Part shown: piece after piece, positions 7,417 through 14,316 of the stretch
Layout of the letters: each line of letters starts with the position of its first letter
How positions within the stretch are numbered: the stretch's first letter is position 1
Virus record (IMG/VR): IMGVR_UViG_3300042558_000512
Coordinates: 1 to 26,483 of that record
Reading direction: 5' to 3' (one strand)
Source of the DNA: a virus
DNA: 26,483 nt
Translations under genes and position numbers: made by a program
The notes under the pieces: generated by a model
The model's input: the letters and a program-made list of their open reading frames with translations, nothing else
Database searches by the model: none
Told to the model about the DNA's origin: nothing

Positions 7417-7606
7417 GTTGTTTCTCAAATGGATTTTCAGTTGGAACAGTAATCCAATCAGTTAACACATTTCGTTTTGCAAATGAACCTGTTCTTGGAT
7501 TTTGTATACTATAATCTGTTATTTCTCTATCAAGGCGATATTGTAATATTTTTTCTGGGATATTGCAAGGTCCCTCAACCACAAGCCAACGCATTTCAAA
7601 CTTCAT
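7403..7606 (-). CDS. Small hypothetical protein
   Basis: A 67-residue protein, MKFEMRWLVVEGPCNIPEK..., with a good AAGGA site 8 bases before the ATG. It overlaps the upstream gene by ATGA (7603-7606) and the glycosyltransferase by 14 bases, so it is part of the QueE-glycosyltransferase operon. No known domain, signal peptide or membrane segment. Basic and aromatic residues are spread evenly. The function is unknown. Confidence 0.7.
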   Translation of the reverse strand: MKFEMRWLVVEGPCNIPEKILQYRLDREITDYSIQNPRTGSFAKRNVLTDWITVPTENPFEKQHANL

Positions 7607-7848
7607 ATTATATCCTTTAATCTTGCTATCAAATATTCATCTTTATTATACCAACGATGTTCATAACTAAAGTTTATATCACCGCTTCTGTACATTGCAG
7701 TAACACAATATGCAAACTCTAGCCATATTCTACGCTTTGTTATATGGCATAGTCTAGGTATTAGGGTAAACTTTAATTGTTTACCCACAGTTCTTTGTTT
7801 GAAATGATAGTCACTAGCTGATTGTGTAGTCCAATCAATTGAGGGCAT
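7603..7848 (-). CDS. Small hypothetical protein
   Basis: An 81-residue protein, MPSIDWTTQSASDYHFKQ.... The ATG at 7848 overlaps the TGA of queE (TGATG) and has GGGGA six bases upstream; a GTG four codons earlier is a weaker choice. It is rich in aromatic and basic residues (RRIWLEFAYCVTAMYRSGD, HRWYNKDEYLI). No family is recognised. Coupling to queE suggests co-expression with the 7-deazaguanine genes, without implying a role there. Confidence 0.68.
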   Translation of the reverse strand: MPSIDWTTQSASDYHFKQRTVGKQLKFTLIPRLCHITKRRIWLEFAYCVTAMYRSGDINFSYEHRWYNKDEYLIARLKDII

Positions 7849-8696
7849 CAAGTTCCCCACTCGTTTTTGAAAAGAGGGACTTGAAGTCTATCACTATAAC
7901 GCCAGCCTAAACGCATTGCTTCAAGTGCAACATTTTTAGCATTCATGTTATATAACTTTTCAACACCACCACATGGCATCAAGTAAACATGGCCCCTAAA
8001 GCCGCGAGTACGATATTGATTAACTGCTGCTTGTGCTTCTTCTACATCTTGTTTAGATGCAACCACAAACTTCAAATATGTATGACCCAATTGCGAGTAT
8101 TCATAGATAATTTCAGGACATATTGCTTCTTCCCACTTCTCACCGCTAATACTAAGTTTAGGACTAACGCTAAATGTAATTGCACCCTTAGAACGATTGA
8201 TAGCCCATTGATGCAAATAAGTTTTCAACTCTTGTTGCAATGGTTGAGTACCATTTGTTTCAAAAGTTAGTTCTTGTAAACCCTTCATATTTTCATGTGA
8301 AAGTAAATCAATATAACTACGTTGCCACCCTAATAGTGGTTCGCCCCCTGTAATAACAAGATGTTCTTCCATCCAACGGTTGTGTGGAAGCATTGTCATA
8401 ATGCTATCAACAATACTATCAGTAGTAAGTACCGGGCTGAAATCTTTGAATCGTGGATCCCAACTTGCATAGCTATCACAACCTGTACTAACTAATGGAA
8501 GTTGTTTATAATCAGTGTAGTAATGAACACGGGCTGCGATATCTTCTACTTCACGACTTAGTTCACCTTTAGGCATACCGAAACCTGCACATTTGAAGTT
8601 ACATCCAAAAGTTCTAAGGAAAATACTTGGTACTCCGATATATCGGCCTTCACCTTGAATACTATAAAATAATTCTGCTACTTTTAATTTTGACAT
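7848..8696 (-). CDS. queE: 7-carboxy-7-deazaguanine synthase (QueE)
   Basis: A 282-residue radical SAM enzyme that converts 6-carboxytetrahydropterin to 7-carboxy-7-deazaguanine (CDG). Family marks: ELFYSIQGEG (8-17), FLRTFGCNFKCAGFGMP (26-42), VITGGEPLL, FETNGTQ and SVSPKLS. The iron-sulfur cysteines are unusual: C32 and C36 are spaced CX3C, but the third ligand appears to be C73 in STGCDSYASW, 36 residues later, where canonical QueE has CX2CDT close by. The insertion thus lies inside the cluster loop. Start ATG with GGA at 8 bases. It works with QueD and FolE of the same region. Confidence 0.93.
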   Translation of the reverse strand: MSKLKVAELFYSIQGEGRYIGVPSIFLRTFGCNFKCAGFGMPKGELSREVEDIAARVHYYTDYKQLPLVSTGCDSYASWDPRFKDFSPVLTTDSIVDSIMTMLPHNRWMEEHLVITGGEPLLGWQRSYIDLLSHENMKGLQELTFETNGTQPLQQELKTYLHQWAINRSKGAITFSVSPKLSISGEKWEEAICPEIIYEYSQLGHTYLKFVVASKQDVEEAQAAVNQYRTRGFRGHVYLMPCGGVEKLYNMNAKNVALEAMRLGWRYSDRLQVPLFKNEWGT

Positions 8697-8858
8697 TTAA
8701 TTCCAATGTTTGATAACACCTGCTATTATAAACAAGTTTGTAATTACATAGCATAACACAATACCTGTTCTAATACACGCAATACGGTCAGATTCTGTAT
8801 CGGTTGTACCCACTTTTTCACCCAAGGCTTTTGCCCATATTCGCCATAGTTTCTTCAT
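8697..8858 (-). CDS. Small single-pass membrane protein
   Basis: A 53-residue protein starting MKKLWRIWAKALGEK, then an acidic stretch (TTDTESD) and one hydrophobic segment (about residues 28-49, TGIVLCYVITNLFIIAGVI) before KHWN. This predicts an inner-membrane protein with a cytoplasmic N-terminus by the positive-inside rule. The ATG at 8858 is preferred over in-frame codons upstream because it coincides with the stop of the preceding gene. It recalls a small membrane protein common in myoviruses; the function is unknown. Confidence 0.72.
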   Translation of the reverse strand: MKKLWRIWAKALGEKVGTTDTESDRIACIRTGIVLCYVITNLFIIAGVIKHWN

Positions 8859-9076
8859 TATTTCTTTGCTGGTTTTGGTGGCATATCGGGAAATGATCCC
8901 CAAGGTTGTTTCAATTCATCTGATACCCCAATTGGGCCACCTTTATTTACCCACGCAATATTGATAACAATAGTTGGATTACCATTGACTATAACATATC
9001 GTGTAAGAAAGTCACTATAATCATAGGTACCATCCGGCACCCATTTAAACATTTTGAAATCTGATTCAGAACTCAT
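8858..9076 (-). CDS. Small hypothetical protein
   Basis: A 72-residue protein, MSSESDFKMFKWVPDGTYDY..., ending in a proline/lysine tail (FPDMPPKPAKK). The ATG at 9076 has AGGGAAG nearby; a TTG six codons upstream is rejected. It overlaps the end of queD by 11 bases and touches the membrane-protein start. The central stretch GNPTIVINIAWVNKGGPIG looks like a beta-rich fold. The function is unknown. Confidence 0.65.
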   Translation of the reverse strand: MSSESDFKMFKWVPDGTYDYSDFLTRYVIVNGNPTIVINIAWVNKGGPIGVSDELKQPWGSFPDMPPKPAKK

Positions 9077-9533
9077 TGTCTTCCCTATGCCCAACTCTCA
9101 TGGCCATATTAGCATCAGTTTCGCGGACTTCTACTTTGCAGCACCATACACGATCCTGCTCACCATAATCTTTTAAGAAAATCGTGTTAATGTATTCATA
9201 TAAGAAGTTAGCAATACCTTCACATCCGGTCTTTTCTACTTCAGTGATCTTTGCTAGCTTTAGCTTGCCTAAGTTTAGCAAATGTTCACGCATGGGATCA
9301 TCTTGTGCCACCAATAGTGTATGATCAAACCAATCTTCAAGCAAGCCCTTGAGCGGTTTCAATCCACCAAAGTCCATGCACCAATTACGTGCATCTAGTG
9401 TATCGCATTCAAATTCTAAATGAAATGATAGTGCGTATCCATGTAACAAATTGCAATGACTGTCGGCACGCCATTGACGATAAGCTACTGGGCCTATTTG
9501 ATTATAGGTCTTTGTTGAAATGTATTTTGCCAT
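9066..9533 (-). CDS. queD: 6-carboxy-5,6,7,8-tetrahydropterin synthase (QueD)
   Basis: A 155-residue member of the PTPS/QueD family, which makes 6-carboxytetrahydropterin from dihydroneopterin triphosphate. The catalytic block is SHCNLLHGYALSFHLEF: nucleophile C27 and metal ligand H31, with Y33 where most QueD proteins have the second His of HGH; H26 may take over as ligand. WCMDFGGLK, WFDHTLL and VEVRETDANMA follow in family order. AGGAG precedes the ATG. It has its own strong promoter (9551-9579) and is the second step of the pathway FolE-QueD-QueE. Confidence 0.93.
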   Translation of the reverse strand: MAKYISTKTYNQIGPVAYRQWRADSHCNLLHGYALSFHLEFECDTLDARNWCMDFGGLKPLKGLLEDWFDHTLLVAQDDPMREHLLNLGKLKLAKITEVEKTGCEGIANFLYEYINTIFLKDYGEQDRVWCCKVEVRETDANMAMRVGHREDNEF

Positions 9534-9550
9534 GATTTTCTCCTATGTTA

Positions 9551-9579
9551 ATTATAGCATAGGCAGCAGAATTTGTAAA
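9551..9579 (-). promoter_or_regulatory. Sigma70-type promoter for queD with flanking inverted repeat
   Basis: Minus-strand TTTACA (9574-9579), 17-nt spacer, TATAAT (9551-9556), with TG one base upstream of the -10 (extended -10). The inverted repeat CCTATG (9542-9547) / CATAGG (9558-9563) encloses the -10. The block CTATGCTATAAT is identical to the one in front of the PP-loop gene at 20871-20882. Confidence 0.85.
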
Positions 9580-9605
9580 GCGGGAATGATGCCAAAAGAC
9601 CGCTA

Positions 9606-9613
9606 TTATTATT
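9606..9613 (-). promoter_or_regulatory. Possible late-promoter-like octamer GGTAAATA
   Basis: Minus-strand GGTAAATAATAA lies at the stop of the kinase fusion and upstream of queD. It resembles GATAAATAATA at 2573 and 12082 but deviates more from TATAAATA. It overlaps codons, so chance is likely. Confidence 0.2.
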
Positions 9614-10466
9614 TACCTAAATTCATTTCTTTTCGTATATTAGTAGCACTTATTTGGGTAATACTCTCATCAAATGTTTCTTCACCTGAGGTATAGCCTA
9701 CGCCACGACCCCATCCAATATGAACAATATTGGGTACAACTTGTATCTCATATTGTCCTTGAAAGATTGGATCTAAATCTCTTTTGATAAAGCCCTTAAC
9801 CTGATCAATAGCAAAAGGATTACTTCCTTGCCATCCTTGTACATCACGCACTTGAATAACAACTTGCCCAGTCTTTGCTAGTAGACGTTCAAACAATGCA
9901 CGATGCCCAGCATGCCATGGTTGCCAACGACCTAACATTTGAACAGTTTCTTTCTTCCAATCAAAGACTGGTCTACGTTGATTGTCTAGTATATGTTGAC
10001 CAATAAACTCTGCCCACTTATCACAGTTCTGTTCTATAACACGGAAATCATATACTTCTGGAGGAATGAATGCTTTGTTTGTATCTTCATACCGACCTTG
10101 GTCAATAGTGTCTACCCAGATAGTCCAATCTGCTTTGAAGTTGTTACGCATTTCAACCAATGGTGCAACAAAGTCACATATAACATAGTCACTAGAACAT
10201 TTGAATGCAAACTCGGCCATACGCAATGATTGACGAATACGACCTTCTTTACTGAAATCCCAATCATTATATTGTTTACGAATCTCATCAGCATTGAACC
10301 AATCTACAGTACATTTGTATCTAGATGGCATATGTTCCATGTTAATAGCACGATTCATTGGAAAGTTTTTAATATTTGAATTGTCTTCAATATACTTTTT
10401 CAATGCTGTAGCTAGGAATGTTTTACCTGCTCCGGGTAAACCCATAATTAATATTCTTTGTGACAT
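9609..10466 (-). CDS. Bifunctional P-loop kinase / nucleotidyltransferase fusion
   Basis: A 285-residue two-domain protein. Residues 1-165: P-loop GLPGAGKT (9-16), DWFNADEIRKQYND and GRIRQSLRMAEFAFK, the pattern of adenylylsulfate-kinase-like small-molecule kinases. Residues 170-285: nucleotidyltransferase with GRWQPWHAGHRALF (HAGH 185-188) and ISATNIRKEM (272-281), as in cytidylyltransferases and NMN adenylyltransferases. The ATG at 10466 is preferred (AAGGAAAA upstream). The substrate is not deducible: it could phosphorylate a small molecule and then couple it to a nucleotide. It is immediately downstream of a second nucleotidyltransferase, suggesting a short activated-metabolite pathway. 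Confidence 0.82.
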   Translation of the reverse strand: MSQRILIMGLPGAGKTFLATALKKYIEDNSNIKNFPMNRAINMEHMPSRYKCTVDWFNADEIRKQYNDWDFSKEGRIRQSLRMAEFAFKCSSDYVICDFVAPLVEMRNNFKADWTIWVDTIDQGRYEDTNKAFIPPEVYDFRVIEQNCDKWAEFIGQHILDNQRRPVFDWKKETVQMLGRWQPWHAGHRALFERLLAKTGQVVIQVRDVQGWQGSNPFAIDQVKGFIKRDLDPIFQGQYEIQVVPNIVHIGWGRGVGYTSGEETFDESITQISATNIRKEMNLGK

Positions 10467-10467
10467 T

Positions 10468-10932
10468 TTATTTTCCTTTATTGTGTTCTGCTTCAACTAC
10501 TCTTTTACGCAAACTTGAACTACTGAAACTGTGATCACGCCCATTGAACACTAATTCAATATTACGCTGTTGACATATTCCATAACCAGTAAAATCTTTG
10601 TCTTTGTATTCTACACCCAAAATACGTACATCAATGGGCAATGTAAGTAGAATATCTTCCAAATCCTTTTCTGTGTTGTAGACTACAATTTCATCTACAA
10701 ATCTCACTGCACTTAAACTAATCTGTCTTTCAACAATACTTTGAATGGGTGCATTTTTTTCAGGACGATCCCATTGTGCATTGTTTTGTAATCCAGCAAT
10801 AAGATAATCACAGTGATTTTTAGCTTGACTAAGCATAGCAATATGCCCGGCGTGAAGTAAATCAAACTGGCTAAAAGTGATTCCAATTTTAAGACCTTTG
10901 TCTTTTAGTTCTTTGATCTTGTTGAATATCAT
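10468..10932 (-). CDS. Cytidylyltransferase-like nucleotidyltransferase (TagD/RfaE-C type)
   Basis: A 154-residue protein with ITFSQFDLLHAGHIAML (HAGH 27-30), QNNAQWDRPEKNAPI and the closing SSSSLRKRV motif of the HxGH nucleotidyltransferase superfamily. The compact length is close to glycerol-3-phosphate cytidylyltransferase (about 130 aa) and the ADP-heptose-synthase C-terminal domain. Such enzymes make CDP-polyols or ADP-heptose; the substrate here is unknown. The ATG at 10932 overlaps the upstream stop as ATGA; a GTG at 10950 is an alternative. Its neighbours are a kinase/nucleotidyltransferase fusion and queD. Confidence 0.85.
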   Translation of the reverse strand: MIFNKIKELKDKGLKIGITFSQFDLLHAGHIAMLSQAKNHCDYLIAGLQNNAQWDRPEKNAPIQSIVERQISLSAVRFVDEIVVYNTEKDLEDILLTLPIDVRILGVEYKDKDFTGYGICQQRNIELVFNGRDHSFSSSSLRKRVVEAEHNKGK

Positions 10933-11165
10933 TTTTTTAATGTTCTCCACATCTTTACTTTAGAATGTTCATCTAAGAATTCTTTTTCTTCGGCGTAAGT
11001 AGGTGAATCAGCCATGATTTCATCTACTAACCATTTGATACGATGTAAATCTTTTTTGATTTCCCAAGTAGTGTATCCGTCATTATGACCAGAATGCATT
11101 TCTACACCAGCCATATAAATTTGATGATGTACACTAGAATAGTCCATTGGTTTACGAAATCCCAT
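10929..11165 (-). CDS. Small hypothetical protein
   Basis: A 78-residue protein, MGFRKPMDYSSVHHQIYMAG..., preceded by an excellent GGAGG five bases before the ATG, which fixes the start against an open upstream extension. It is histidine- and charge-rich in the middle (EMHSGHNDGY, KKDLHRIKWLVDEI). It overlaps both neighbours by a few bases. No known family. Confidence 0.7.
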   Translation of the reverse strand: MGFRKPMDYSSVHHQIYMAGVEMHSGHNDGYTTWEIKKDLHRIKWLVDEIMADSPTYAEEKEFLDEHSKVKMWRTLKK

Positions 11166-11334
11166 TTTTTCCTCCGCAGGTGCAGTTACGACCTTGATTA
11201 CAATTTCCAGTGCAGATACTATTTGTATTACGCCAAGCATTAGTGAATATTGCCATAAATGATGCTAGTAGTGGATTGAGAAAATACCCAATAGCAATGC
11301 CGTACACTAGATATTCTAAGTTAAACCAATTCAT
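11152..11334 (-). CDS. Small membrane protein with CTGNCNQGRNCTC motif
   Basis: A 60-residue protein. The N-terminal half is hydrophobic (YLVYGIAIGYFLNPLLASFMAIF, in part a membrane helix); the C-terminal half has four cysteines in CTGNCNQGRNCTC (about 41-53), a motif I recall from short phage proteins of unknown function. The ATG at 11334 overlaps the folE stop (TAATG). Its 3' end encodes the GGAGG used by the next gene. The cysteines could bind a metal or form disulfides if exposed to the periplasm. Confidence 0.65.
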   Translation of the reverse strand: MNWFNLEYLVYGIAIGYFLNPLLASFMAIFTNAWRNTNSICTGNCNQGRNCTCGGKNGIS

Positions 11335-12008
11335 TATCGTCCCCGTGCTAATTGATAGAATTCTGCTCTAGCTGCTGGGTCACTTTTGAATCCTCCACCT
11401 AGCTTACTTGTAACAGTACTACTACCTGTATCCTCAACTCCCCTTGACGCAACACAGTAATGTTTTGCATCAATCATTACTGCCACATCTTCTGTATCAA
11501 GAATATATTGTAAGGTGTGAAATACTTGTTCAGTCAATCTTTCTTGTATTTGTGGACGCTTGCTAAAGTATTCTACTATACGATTGATTTTACTCAATCC
11601 AAGCACTTTCTGATTGGGAACATAAGCAACAGTTGCAAGACCATCAATAACTACAAAGTGATGTTCACAATTACTTTGTACATTGATATTGCGTTCGCAC
11701 ACCATCTCATTGTATTTCATCTTGTTATCAACTGCTGTACATTTTGGGAATGCTTCATAATCAAGACCCCAAAATATTTCGTTGACATACATCTTAGCAA
11801 CACGCTTTGGTGTATCTATTAAACTATCGTCTGCCAAGTCAAGACCTAAGATACGCATAATATGTGCAAAGTGCGCTTCAATGTGGTCTATTTTTTCTTT
11901 ACGGTCGTAGTTGTTTGGATTTGTAGGAGTTTCAACTCCCATCTTAACCAAATGTTCGTGTACTTTTTGACCCAACTCTGGATCTGTTTTTTGTTTATTA
12001 TAACTCAT
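11334..12008 (-). CDS. folE: GTP cyclohydrolase I (FolE)
   Basis: A 224-residue enzyme making dihydroneopterin triphosphate from GTP, the first step toward pterins and 7-deazaguanines. Visible: DTPKRVAKMY (66-75), the zinc-site motif NCEHHFVVIDG (C114, H117), VLGLSKINRIVEYFSKRPQIQERLT, and HYCVASRGVED supplying the second zinc cysteine C185. The length fits bacterial FolE (about 222 aa). AAAGGAAGG stands before the ATG. The long leader holds a late-like octamer and an 8-bp inverted repeat. In this phage it most likely feeds QueD rather than folate. Confidence 0.95.
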   Translation of the reverse strand: MSYNKQKTDPELGQKVHEHLVKMGVETPTNPNNYDRKEKIDHIEAHFAHIMRILGLDLADDSLIDTPKRVAKMYVNEIFWGLDYEAFPKCTAVDNKMKYNEMVCERNINVQSNCEHHFVVIDGLATVAYVPNQKVLGLSKINRIVEYFSKRPQIQERLTEQVFHTLQYILDTEDVAVMIDAKHYCVASRGVEDTGSSTVTSKLGGGFKSDPAARAEFYQLARGR

Positions 12009-12042
12009 AGATAACCTTCCTTTGTGATGGTTTGTGTTTTGA

Positions 12043-12072
12043 AATGTAAGATACCGTTGTGTAGCTTACATT
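12043..12072. repeat. 8-bp inverted repeat in folE leader
   Basis: AATGTAAG (12043-12050) and CTTACATT (12065-12072) are perfect inverted arms with 14 bases between them. It lies between the late-like octamer and folE, so it may act as an operator or as a hairpin in the folE leader. No T-run follows, so a terminator is unlikely. Confidence 0.6.
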
Positions 12073-12074
12073 AT

Positions 12075-12082
12075 TATTTATC
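12075..12082 (-). promoter_or_regulatory. T4-late-promoter-like octamer GATAAATA before folE
   Basis: Minus-strand GATAAATAATAATG, the same GATAAATAATA as on the plus strand at 2573-2583. It sits at the end of the upstream gene and about 67 bases before folE. No matching -35 is seen. Two identical 11-mers before leader regions favour a real site, but one lies next to coding DNA. Confidence 0.4.
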
Positions 12083-12083
12083 T

Positions 12084-12269
12084 TTAGTACGTTACATCCA
12101 TTAAATTCTTCATCATTACGTACTTGTCGTATATGACACTCAAATCGGTGTCAATACCAAGACCCCAATCCATTACAGCCTCAATCTTTAATTCAGCCAA
12201 CTGATGTTCATTGAGGTGAGGGAACAAAGGTTTTGCAAATGATTCCCAAATTTCTTGTTGTGTTTTCAC
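12084..12269 (-). CDS. Small hypothetical protein (GTG start)
   Basis: A 61-residue acidic protein beginning at GTG (12269) with AAGG six bases upstream, directly after the histone-like gene. Sequence: MKTQQEIWESFAKPLFPHL ... VMDWGLGIDTDLSVIYDKY. It is mainly helical by composition. No family is recognised. Confidence 0.6.
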   Translation of the reverse strand: MKTQQEIWESFAKPLFPHLNEHQLAELKIEAVMDWGLGIDTDLSVIYDKYVMMKNLMDVTY

Positions 12270-12270
12270 T

Positions 12271-12459
12271 TTAAGCCTTAGCTTCTTTTCTTGCTGCTTT
12301 TTCTGCGGTGATTTCGTTACGGCGAGCTTTAACTGCTTTAGCTAGTTCACCCAATGCTTTACGGGCACGAGTTCCTGCTGCTGCATTACCTTTTTCAAAC
12401 TTTTCATGTTCGGCTTCGTATGCTGCCAATTGTGTTTTAATATCTGCATGTGCGTTCAT
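12271..12459 (-). CDS. Histone-H1-like small basic protein
   Basis: A 62-residue lysine/alanine-rich protein with FEKGNAAAGTRARKALGELA (about 21-40) and a basic tail ending ARKEAKA. It matches the type of small phage proteins usually labelled histone-H1-like, built as a coiled helix with the conserved N-x-A-A-G-T-R-A-R-K core. It probably binds DNA non-specifically or aids its organisation; this is inferred from the family label and charge. AAGGAG precedes the ATG. The GC content of the gene is visibly higher than that of its neighbours because of alanine codons. Confidence 0.75.
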   Translation of the reverse strand: MNAHADIKTQLAAYEAEHEKFEKGNAAAGTRARKALGELAKAVKARRNEITAEKAARKEAKA

Positions 12460-12469
12460 AATTTTCTCC

Positions 12470-13645
12470 TTAATATTTTGATTCGCGGGTATGTTTTCTA
12501 TAATCAGTGGACATTCTCAACATACTCTGTCCACCACCTTCTAAAATATCAATGATACGATCAATTGTACCATTATTGTAGTCACTAATCTCTCCTATTC
12601 TTGGGTGAGGGAAATCCAATAACGCTTCTAACTTATCCATAGCATCCTCTATACTCCAAGGAACATAAAGTCTGGTATGGTCATTAGAAAAAGTTTCAGG
12701 AAAACTACGATAAGCAGGATACAGCACATTACATCCTAGAGCATCTGCTTCACTGACTGTATTGGAAACCCAATCTTGAAGGGCGCAATTAAACACAACA
12801 CGACTATCATTAACGATATTATAGTAATCATTTTTTTCTAAGTTTGCGTAAACTTTAAGTTTACCTGCTGCTACCATTTCACGGGTTCGTTGCATATAGC
12901 TTTCGCTATTTGACTTAAGCCATCCTCCACTACACACACAGAATTCAACCTCTTCCAATCCAGATTGAGCATGCCATGCTTCTATCAAATCCATATAAAA
13001 ATCGGGCTGCTTCTCTTGATCCCAACGTGCAGAGAATACTACACGGTATTTACGATCAGCAAATGGTTTAATATGAGTAACACGACTTTGTACTTCTGCC
13101 TTGCCGAATGCTAATCCACTGATATTGTAGATGGGACTAGTCCACCCTGCAATCTTCATGTGCATTACCATTTCTTCATTAGTAGCAAGTATACCATCTA
13201 CGAACGAGTCCAACATTTTTTCATAATGTCCCATCCACTTAGACATGCCCCAAACATGAACAAAATCATCAGGATCAATGGACTGAGCAAGACAACGAAC
13301 ATAAATCCGAGGCCTGAGAGTCGGGTCGATCTGCTGAAGAATATAGGGTAAAGACTCCAAGCCTGGCTGAAACATATCTTCAAAGTAGATAACATCTTCA
13401 TTGTTTAGTTCTCCTGCTTTCATCATACGGATCAAGTTCATCAATTGACTCATACCGAAGTATGTGCGTCCATGGGCATCTAATACTTGACCTGTTACAA
13501 TTGCTTGGTCATTACCTAGTGTTTCGCCGGGTACTACAACATAGTTGATGCCTCTACGATCAAAGACACTAGTATTCCAGTCTTGTAATTGTAGAGTATA
13601 CCTTGCTTTGTAGGGCTCAAGCCCCATGTAATAGAGTTTACGCAT
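12470..13645 (-). CDS. Glycosyltransferase, GT-B type
   Basis: A 391-residue protein starting MRKLYYMGLEPYKARYT. The C-terminal half shows the GT4-like features VVFSARWDQEKQPDFYMDLIEAW, NDYYNIVNDSRVVFNCALQDWVSNTVSEADALGC in pieces typical of the E-x7-E region, and a nucleotide-binding fold. The N-terminal half has FGMSQLMNLIRMM and YFEDMFQPGLESLPYIL. The ATG at 13645 overlaps the upstream stop (TAATG). It is not obviously related to the 6085-7416 transferase. The acceptor is unknown; glycosylated phage DNA, tail or capsid are all possible. Confidence 0.78.
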   Translation of the reverse strand: MRKLYYMGLEPYKARYTLQLQDWNTSVFDRRGINYVVVPGETLGNDQAIVTGQVLDAHGRTYFGMSQLMNLIRMMKAGELNNEDVIYFEDMFQPGLESLPYILQQIDPTLRPRIYVRCLAQSIDPDDFVHVWGMSKWMGHYEKMLDSFVDGILATNEEMVMHMKIAGWTSPIYNISGLAFGKAEVQSRVTHIKPFADRKYRVVFSARWDQEKQPDFYMDLIEAWHAQSGLEEVEFCVCSGGWLKSNSESYMQRTREMVAAGKLKVYANLEKNDYYNIVNDSRVVFNCALQDWVSNTVSEADALGCNVLYPAYRSFPETFSNDHTRLYVPWSIEDAMDKLEALLDFPHPRIGEISDYNNGTIDRIIDILEGGGQSMLRMSTDYRKHTRESKY

Positions 13646-13851
13646 TATGGACGAGCGTTTTCTTGCCACTGATCTCTCGCAACTTTACCAGTTGCGTATT
13701 TTGTATATTGACGATAGACATAACTACGTTGATCGTAAAGTTCTGCTTCGTTGTACTTGTAACCAAAATCCACACAAAATCCTAGATAGTTTTCTAGGTC
13801 CTCAAAGATTTGAGTTACACGCGGGTTTGATTGAAAAGTTTGTTTTGCCAT
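13645..13851 (-). CDS. Small hypothetical phage protein
   Basis: A 68-residue protein, MAKQTFQSNPRVTQIFEDLE..., with FCVDFGYKYNEAELYDQRSY in the middle. It is tyrosine-rich and probably helical. AAGGAA precedes the ATG at 13851. The type recurs in phages next to glycosyltransferases as I recall, but no function is known. Confidence 0.7.
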   Translation of the reverse strand: MAKQTFQSNPRVTQIFEDLENYLGFCVDFGYKYNEAELYDQRSYVYRQYTKYATGKVARDQWQENARP

Positions 13852-13863
13852 TATATATTCCTT

Positions 13864-14316
13864 TTAAATAGCGAGGTTGGTTAAAGGTTGAGTTTTATTA
13901 TAAGAAATCGTAGCACCATTCTCATTGTCCTCAGAGACACTAATAATGATATTACGATCTGGATACCGAGTTGCAATAACCTCATAAAGGTCATCAGCCA
14001 TCATTTCACAACTTTTGTAATCCAATGCAAGAATGTTTTGAGAATATTGCTTCTCTAACCATCGTTTGAATTGAATAAACTCAATATCCCGGTTGGTGTG
14101 AAATACTTCAATCGTCACTTCAAAATGAAATATGTGACGATGCAAAGTTGCTAAAAAGCTAACATCATACTCATCACCTGTAGCAAGTGCCGGGTCTGTT
14201 GCTGCTGCTGGGTACTTATGAATACCTTCTTTTTGAAAACGCACAAAGATTGTGCGAATTGCTTTATCTTTAATCCGTTGACGTTTTTCAATTGTTGCTT
14301 GTTCTTGCTGGTTCAT
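13864..14316 (-). CDS. QueD/PTPS-like protein lacking the catalytic cysteine
   Basis: A 150-residue protein with the tunnel-fold pattern of 6-pyruvoyl-tetrahydropterin synthases: a first His in GIHKYPAA (H33), an HxH in LATLHRHIFHFEVTIEV (H59, H61), DIEFIQFKRWLE, then SCEMMADDLYEVIATRYP and a terminal VSEDNENGATISY corresponding to the glutamate strand. The CX3HxH cysteine of QueD is replaced (L55). Metal binding may therefore be kept while classic catalysis is not. It overlaps the next genes by TAATG and lies directly downstream of the dpdA region. Either a divergent pathway enzyme or a pterin-binding protein. Confidence 0.72.
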   Translation of the reverse strand: MNQQEQATIEKRQRIKDKAIRTIFVRFQKEGIHKYPAAATDPALATGDEYDVSFLATLHRHIFHFEVTIEVFHTNRDIEFIQFKRWLEKQYSQNILALDYKSCEMMADDLYEVIATRYPDRNIIISVSEDNENGATISYNKTQPLTNLAI

